A stretch of DNA of 64,000 nt, from assembly GCA_022496805.1 (NCBI GenBank), contig CM040085.1, positions 50,063,811-50,127,810 of the forward strand, given 5' to 3'. Source of the DNA: Pohlia nutans (taxonomy: Eukaryota; Streptophyta; Bryopsida; Bryales; Mniaceae). Shown here piece by piece: positions 58,442-64,000 of this stretch (the stretch's first letter is position 1; every line of letters begins with the position of its first letter). Both the position numbers and the translations under genes were made by a program. The notes below the pieces were generated by a model. It was not told the origin of the DNA, searched no databases, and saw nothing but the letters and a program-made list of their open reading frames with translations.

Positions 58442-59609
58442 CGACTTTGAAACTTCTGAGGGACTCTTTGTTATTTTCATAAGTTTTCAAGAAGCTTCTA
58501 TAGTGTTCTAGAAGCATCTTCTTAGTATAAAATTTGATATTTTATTTGCCTTTTGATAGTGTTGAAAAGAAGGGTGAAGGTTGTTTTACTCTTCTTTTTG
58601 TTCTTTGAGGTTTTCATTAAAATAAGTGAGAGGATAGAGTTATGGGGGTGTTTGGGTCATCCAATTAAATTAAAGACGCCCATTGGACTTATCTTGGGCT
58701 GATGTGTTCCCCCTTGTAGCAAGATAAAGAGGGGGCTTCTTCTCCCGAGCCCATGCTCTCTTCTCCCCATTCCCATAGTTTGGAATATTTTTCCCGTGTG
58801 TTTGAGGTAGAACAGCTTTCTGTGTATAGCTTGGATTGTAATGAAAATTTGCAAGCATGTTCCTTTTCTTGTTGGAATTCCAATGGTGTATAGCGCGCTT
58901 CATTTGGAGTTTGTATAAGGAAGTTATGCTTTATGGTATGAAAGAGGTTTTACTGCCGTCCAAATTCGAGTGCAGGGACTTTGAACGTTTGTAGAAACTT
59001 GTATAAGAGTTAGTTTGTTTTAAGATTTGGTAAGCGTATATATTATGTTTGTGGCTTTCTAAAAAGTTATTAAAATCTTGATTTGGAGTTAGGACGTAAA
59101 AGATACACGTTTAGAAGTATGAGGGTGTAAAACTGCCGCTCAATATAAGAGTTCCAATTTTGACGAAGTGTAGAAAACGGACAGTATAGAATTTTCAGCC
59201 AAGATTTTTACACAACGTAGATAGGAAAGTCAGCTTTCCAAAAAGTCATGGCACCACATATTTGGAGCGTTTATGAAGGTGATATGCGTCCTGAAGTAAA
59301 GATATATACAGCTGCCGTCAATATTTGGAGTTTCAGACTTCAACACGCTATAACTAATGAACGGTAAAATATTTTCTTTTGAAACTTTTACAGCTTGTGT
59401 AGTTTTGTGTTGGCTTTCCAAAAAGTCATAGTAAACTTAATTTGGAGTAGTAACGCACCTGTGGCATTCATTTGAGTTTTGACAGTAGTTTTGAGGGTTC
59501 AAACCTTCGTGTAGCTTGTTTCTTTTATAATGTAAAATATAATTTTTAGTATTTTAAAGGTACAAACAACAATTTTCACTTTGATATTCCCCCCATACTT
59601 GTACTTAGA
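58442..59609. other. AT-rich noncoding DNA, possibly LTR of the chromovirus
   Basis: No gene is seen. TTTCTAAAAAGTTATTAAAATC / TTTCCAAAAAGTCATGGC-type phrases recur at about 59058, 59236 and 59418, each preceded by TTTGTGTTGGCTT- or CAGCTTT-like text, giving loose repeats of about 180 bp. Confidence 0.4.
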
Positions 59610-60654
59610 CTAGTTGCAGCTAGGAACTCTGCGTTTTCCCTTAGCAAAACCCTCTCTACCCGACAGCGTTAGTACGTGTCCACGCTTAGGTTCCATGACA
59701 CATCGAGCAATTTGATCAGGGCAAAACCAGAAATCTTCGGTTTTGAGTCGAGCTCCTCTGAACGTTGGAACTTGCCTCTCACCTTTGTACGTGGGAGCGG
59801 TGGTGGCCTTACCACCCTTGGCAATGACCATCTTGCACCTGATGTTTGTTTGGGCTTGAACAACGTGGCACTTGTTCTTCGCTTTGTGCGAAATTCTAGC
59901 AATGTGCCACTCGTGAACGTTGCAGTCGGTTTCTTGCACGTGCGTGACGTGTGGCATTGGAGAAGTAACCTCTGGAATTGGTTGAAGTTGCACTCTTGCA
60001 GAAGCGGATCTTGTTTGGACTCGAGGATGTGAGAAGTTTACTTTGTCCGGGTGATGCGAATCACCCTCCGATCCAATCGGGAGGTCGAGCTTCCTTTTCA
60101 CCGATCCAAAGAGCTCCTCCCCTTCTAAATGAGGGACTCGTGTACAAACGTCCTCTGCTCCCGGCATTTCGCTGAGGGCTTGGGCAATCTTCTTTCCATC
60201 GAGCGATGCCATTGCCCGCTTAAGTTTCAAGTCATGCTTTGAGGGGCCCTTCCCAGAAGCGCCTCCACATAGATAAGAGCGGTAGTTTGTCATTTGCATA
60301 AAGGCACGGATCCAATCGTCACAAGTAGCCACAAACAAGTCCGTGCCTCGTTTCCCGGACGCTTGAAGCCACTTATTGTGAACTGTCTCCTAGAGGTTAC
60401 AGGTCGGAATCTCAGCAAGTTCGTCAGGGGTAAGGTCCTGTAACACATTACAACAAGGGAGAATGGTAAGTGAATGGGGTAGAAATAGAATAGCGATAAA
60501 TAAGTGCAAATGAAATGAGAGTTCAACATTAGTCTCACCGTCTCCATGAACCCTCCGTATTGGCGATAACGAAAGTGCCAAAATGCTAACCAATCTTCGA
60601 GTTCTCTAATAGAATTTTCATCAGCTGCACCAGACGAATTCCACCAGGCCTTCT
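59610..60654 (-). pseudogene. Partial MULE transposase related to the 45-48.8 kb gene
   Basis: Minus frame: AWWNSSGAADENSIRELEDW.., FRYRQYGGFMET, an intron (GTGAGA..TTACAG, about 60438-60539), then DLTPDELAEIPTCNL, an in-frame TAG at 60390-60392, ETVHNKWLQASG and on through HPDKVNFSHPR to a TAG at 59610. It aligns in order with 47100-48120 of the large MULE gene, with the same intron position. The DDE domain and the SWIM finger are both missing. The upstream end is cut sharply at 60652, where TGTTAACGGT begins. Confidence 0.75.
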
Positions 60655-61073
60655 GTTAACGGTAACTTAGTAATATCCGGTAGCCTACTGATCTGGATGT
60701 TTTACTACCCCGGTAAAATTCCAAGTTACCACAGGAAGTAGATCTAGAAAAACACTTTTTTACCGATCTGACCTAACGGTCAGATCCGGGTGTACTAATG
60801 TATATAAGCAATGAAGCCAAACTCATTGGCATGGTCCATTTTTCAGGATATATGTTTGTGTTATATTTCTTCTTCCTTCTCGATTAGTTCACTTACCGAG
60901 TGTATTCCTTCCGGATATTTGTACTTGATGATTCCAATTTTAACTATACTGGATTGAGGAATTACCGACTAAGCTCCGGTTATCTTGTTATTTGTTCATC
61001 TTCTTAGAACTGTTGTTTCTGTACTCAGGATTTGTTTCTTCATTGTTTCCGGTAGTAATTACCGAGCAGACGA
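60652..61073. mobile_element. LTR-like sequence inserted in the transposase exon
   Basis: Starts TGTTAACGGTAACTTAGTAA exactly where the transposase exon is interrupted. It contains a TATA-like TATATAAGC at 60801-60809 and CGGTAG words. The right limit is not clear; the gag-like minus frame ends at 61074. The TATA orientation (plus) conflicts with the minus-strand coding next to it, so assignment to the same element is uncertain. Confidence 0.35.
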
Positions 61074-62653
61074 TTAGTAAAGGTAACTACCAGTAACCCT
61101 CCGTTCGGTAGTAGAAAGTGTGTGTCGGAGAGCCTCTTCTCTCCTTTGCGTCTCGAGGGTGGACTGGGCCTGTTCCGATACATTGTCTAGGAGGTGTAAG
61201 AGATTATTTGTAGTGGAACGAATGACTGCGACGTTTTGCTAGAGGTTCCAGGGTAGCCAATAAAATATCTCTGGTAAGTTGGTGTCGGGTACTCAGGTAG
61301 TCTGGGGCCACAAAATCACAGTTGGGCCGAACGTGTTCAATGGTGTTTGTAGGCCGGTTGTCGGGGTAGCTGGTGTAGTGTGGGTGGCTGGTACCGGTGC
61401 TGATGAAGTTGGAACGGATGCTGTAGTCGGTGGATTTGGGATGTCTGGTGTTGATGTGGTCCCGGTAGTGGAAGGTACTGGTTGAGTTGGTGTTGGCTGA
61501 GGTGCTGATATCTCGAGTTTGCCGCCCGAAGTTGGATCGGTTGGCCTAGTGCGTCGTCAGTTGACTGCTGGTTTGGATGGCGAAGGTCGTGTCAAGGACA
61601 AGCCGTCTCCTCGCAGTGGTGATCGTCTTGGACGCGGTCGTCTCCTACCAAATTCCTATAATGCCAAATCGGCCGCCATGTATGTTGAGGTACCGGGCTT
61701 CCGCTTTGGTATTGACGAAGAAGGATCTGGCTGTATTCGTGAGCGTGTCCGACTACCGGGTCCAGTGTAAGGCGCGTCTGGTGTCGAGTCAGTCATGGGT
61801 AGCGATTGCCGACGCGTTTCAGTTCTTGGAGGAGGGTTTGGTGTGGTAATGTCGGGCAGAGAATTGCGTCGTAGTCGTGGTATGGGTGTCGGTGATGGTG
61901 CTGTAGGGCTCTGCCGTTGCACATCGGTTTGGCGGTGGAGCATGTCCCAAACCTCGGTGGAGTAGCATTGATTGGATTTACCGGACTGTAGTGTTTGAAG
62001 CTCGGTTCGGAGATTCTACAGCATCATGTGACTCCAATTCCACGAGCCGGTACCGTTCTTGGCAAGCTCTTCCAAGGTCAGGAGCATGAGAATGCAGTTG
62101 TGGGAGGTGTACGTCTGCTTCCTCTTGAAGAAGATGCCTTGAAGCATTCCGTACTTCCGATGACGGAGTTTGATCGGTCCCTTGCTTACAATCCATCCGT
62201 CGTGGAGCGTGGGGTAGATGTTGAGCGCGTCTTCGGTACCAGTGTAGTAATCGTATTCTGCCAGATCCGGGTTAGGGTTGACTAACTCTATGGAGCCGGA
62301 GGGCAGCTTCAAGACCTGGGTAATGGTGGCTGCGGTAATAGAGGCTGCAATAATGGCGTAGATTTTGCCATTGACTTGGCCGATGATCGTGTCCTCGGTA
62401 TCATTGGAGGTAGTGTTGATGAAGCGCTCCACTACGTTGGTTCGGACTGGAGTGGTATTCCAGAGAGGCTGACGTACCCTCGTAAGCCCACTTGGCGGAT
62501 CCAGTCAAGCTCGAAGGAACTCTGGGCTGCCTAGTCCCGCCATTTTGTCATGTGTGTCATCGGCGGCGAGAGGATCGTTCTCCAGGTACCGGTGATTGGT
62601 GTATCGGTGGCTTGTGCGCGTGCATCAATAGCGGTTTGTTTCTGTCGAGCCAT
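61074..62653 (-). pseudogene. Retrotransposon gag-like protein, broken
   Basis: A possible start ATGGCTCGACAG at 62653 gives MARQKQTAIDARAQATDTPI. After a frame change, one frame runs from about 62500 to a TAA at 61074-61076. It has VVERFINTTSND..IIGQVNGKIYAIIAAS, a compact globular segment (to about 62020), a Pro/Thr-rich basic linker and a C-terminal coiled coil (LHLLDNVSEQAQSTLETQRR). In-frame TAG lies at 62016, 61656 and 61239, TGA at 61557 and 61293. No CCHC knuckle is seen. Gag is inferred from organisation and from the RT remnant next door. Confidence 0.5.
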
Positions 62654-62898
62654 CCTGCAAAAACGAACACGGTGCGATACTTTCTTCTTCACTCGGAGTG
62701 CTATCAGACTACGGGGAGGAAGATTTCTAAGCCGCGCTATTCGCCTCAATCGAAAAGTAGTTCTACCGTGAAGCTGTGGGAAACTAACTGCTACCGACCT
62801 CTGAGTCTAGGGCAAGTGTGTAACAGAAGGACTGGGAGAGGGAGGACGGAGACGGAGAGTTAACCGAGAAGGTTAGAGCACCGAGGTGGGAAAGAAAG

Positions 62899-64000
62899 TC
62901 ATGGCGGAAGGCGGATAAATAGGAAGAGGGGGGGAAACAAAATGAATGAGTGAGTAATTAGTGACGGCGGTGTTAAGAGAGGTGCAGTATAAAAAAACAC
63001 TGAGTGGTTTTTTGACACGTGGTCATGAAATGGCGGCGTGGTAAGTTTGCTAGGTGCCGTACCTAGTTCTTCCTGGTTCGGGGGGAGGTCTGGTTTTGCC
63101 GGTGCTGTCGGTCGGTGCGGTGTTTTGATCGGTGCTGTTGGTCGGTTTGGTGTGGTTGGCAGGTCCGGTTCTGTGGGTGGAACAACCGGTGCTGTCGGCA
63201 ACTTCGGAGATGGGGTCGGACTTTCCGAGATCTGGATCGGAGGAGTCGAAGTGATGTTCTTTCCAAGTCTTGCCGGTTGGTGAGGAAGCTGGGGGTCACT
63301 AACCGAGTAAAAAACTACGGTGATAACCGGGGCGGGGCGGAGGTGAACTCCTTTGGAATGCGAAAGTATCAAGTCGTCGAACCGGGATTGATGTGTCGGT
63401 TCAGGAGTGTTTGCCCATTGGTCTTGGTTCCACTGGGGAATGGCTTGAGTGTCGAAGGTTGTGGAGCGGGACTCGTTCAAGCGTTTCCCTTCGTTGGCTT
63501 GTTTTTCAAATACCCGTTGTGGTGTTGTCTCGGTTAGTGCCTTCTTGGTCGGTACTAAGTAGGCAGTAGTGCTGTAGATGTTGATGAGGAGCTTCATAAA
63601 ATCACCGAGGTATGCCTTGAAAGCGTAGTGGATGGCTTGCTGGTATGTTGTCGGTGCGTTTGTTAGGCCGAATGTCATGACGACCCATACAATGGCGCGC
63701 CAGTCGGTGATGAATGCTGTTTGGTGTCGGTCTTCTGAAGAGTGCTGGTTTGGATTCCTCCGGTAGCGTACGTGGTGTGCTGGAATGCTGGTGTCTAAGT
63801 CGATTTTGTCGTGGGCGATATGGTCCGGAATGCCCTATAAGTTATGGTGTGACTCCTCAAAAGCGGCTTTGAACGCGTGGAATAATGCCTCCGTCCTGGC
63901 AAGGTGGTGTGTCGGTACGGTAGTACCGATGCAAATACTATTGGACGCAGCAGTGTTTCCGAGGTTGACATCTCGTAACTGCTCGTCGTCGGCCTGGGAC
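62899..64000 (-). pseudogene. Gypsy-type pol remnant with an internal RT deletion
   Basis: From the right edge the minus frame reads DEQLRDVNLGNTAAS.., LFHAFKAAFEE, an in-frame TAG at 63835-63837, GIPDHIAHDKIDLD and HHVRYRRNPNQ. It then jumps directly to AFITDWRAIVWVVMTFGLTN and APTTYQQAIHYAFKAYLGDF. The first two-thirds of the RT palm is deleted and the LDD motif is absent. The frame continues into Pro-rich sequence (PTAPVVPPTEPD) to a stop at 62899. The LxRxxNxN linker and FGLTNAP identify a Ty3/gypsy pol, distinct from the copy at 32-34 kb. Confidence 0.65.

Noticed and set aside
2436..63837. Full reassignment of TAG to glutamine in this genome
   Set aside because: One interior TAG stands at a conserved Trp position of the integrase, and several predicted genes here appear to end with TAG; decay or suppression is more economical.

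Overview
The window looks like repeat-rich nuclear DNA of a green plant or streptophyte. The evidence is spliceosomal introns with GT/AG ends, plant-type Ty3/gypsy, CACTA and Mutator-like (MULE) element proteins, and TTTAGGG-type words in a leader exon and a tandem array. Several protein types made me think of a charophyte alga or a bryophyte, but that is a guess, not a search result. No rRNA, tRNA or CRISPR array was recognised.

Layout. 0-2 kb: tail of an unidentified retroelement-like sequence. 1.9-4.7 kb (-): a broken DUF7869-type transposon gene. 4.8-6.2 kb: a cluster of about 15 copies of a 19-21 bp palindrome (core TATCYTCGANTCGARGATA). 7.2-7.7 kb: a short unrecognised ORF. 7.7-13.9 kb: AT-rich noncoding repeats. 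13.9-24.0 kb: the most gene-like part. It has a leader exon, a long palindrome-rich intron, a multi-exon gene with a ParB-like domain and a beta-class DNA-methylase-like domain, an FCP1-like HAD phosphatase gene and a disordered-protein exon. The same palindrome lies in the introns and, always in one reading frame, in the exons. 24.6-31.8 kb: degraded CACTA (En/Spm) protein pieces in DNA packed with GACATC/GACGTC words. 31.8-51.0 kb: a Ty3/gypsy element split by a ~15.5 kb MULE-like transposon with TIRs. That transposon carries a MULE/SWIM transposase gene, a second ParB/methylase-like gene, and an array of ~50 bp palindromes centred on CCACGGATCCGTGG. 51.0-53.8 kb: more GACRTC-rich DNA. 53.8-57.3 kb: two abutting non-autonomous CACTA elements. 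57.6-60.65 kb: chromodomain tail of a chromovirus and part of another MULE transposase. 60.65-64 kb: gag- and RT-like retroelement remnants on the minus strand.

Main points: (1) a dispersed short palindrome family that enters intergenic DNA, introns and exons, resembling in concept the palindromic elements of Rickettsia; (2) two divergent ParB-like plus beta-class methylase-like genes, one in a possible host locus and one inside a large MULE; (3) nested insertion gypsy > MULE; (4) decayed element ORFs interrupted almost only by TAG; (5) SUMO-interaction-like motifs in several otherwise unrelated predicted proteins. Domain calls are by eye from motifs; no database search was possible.
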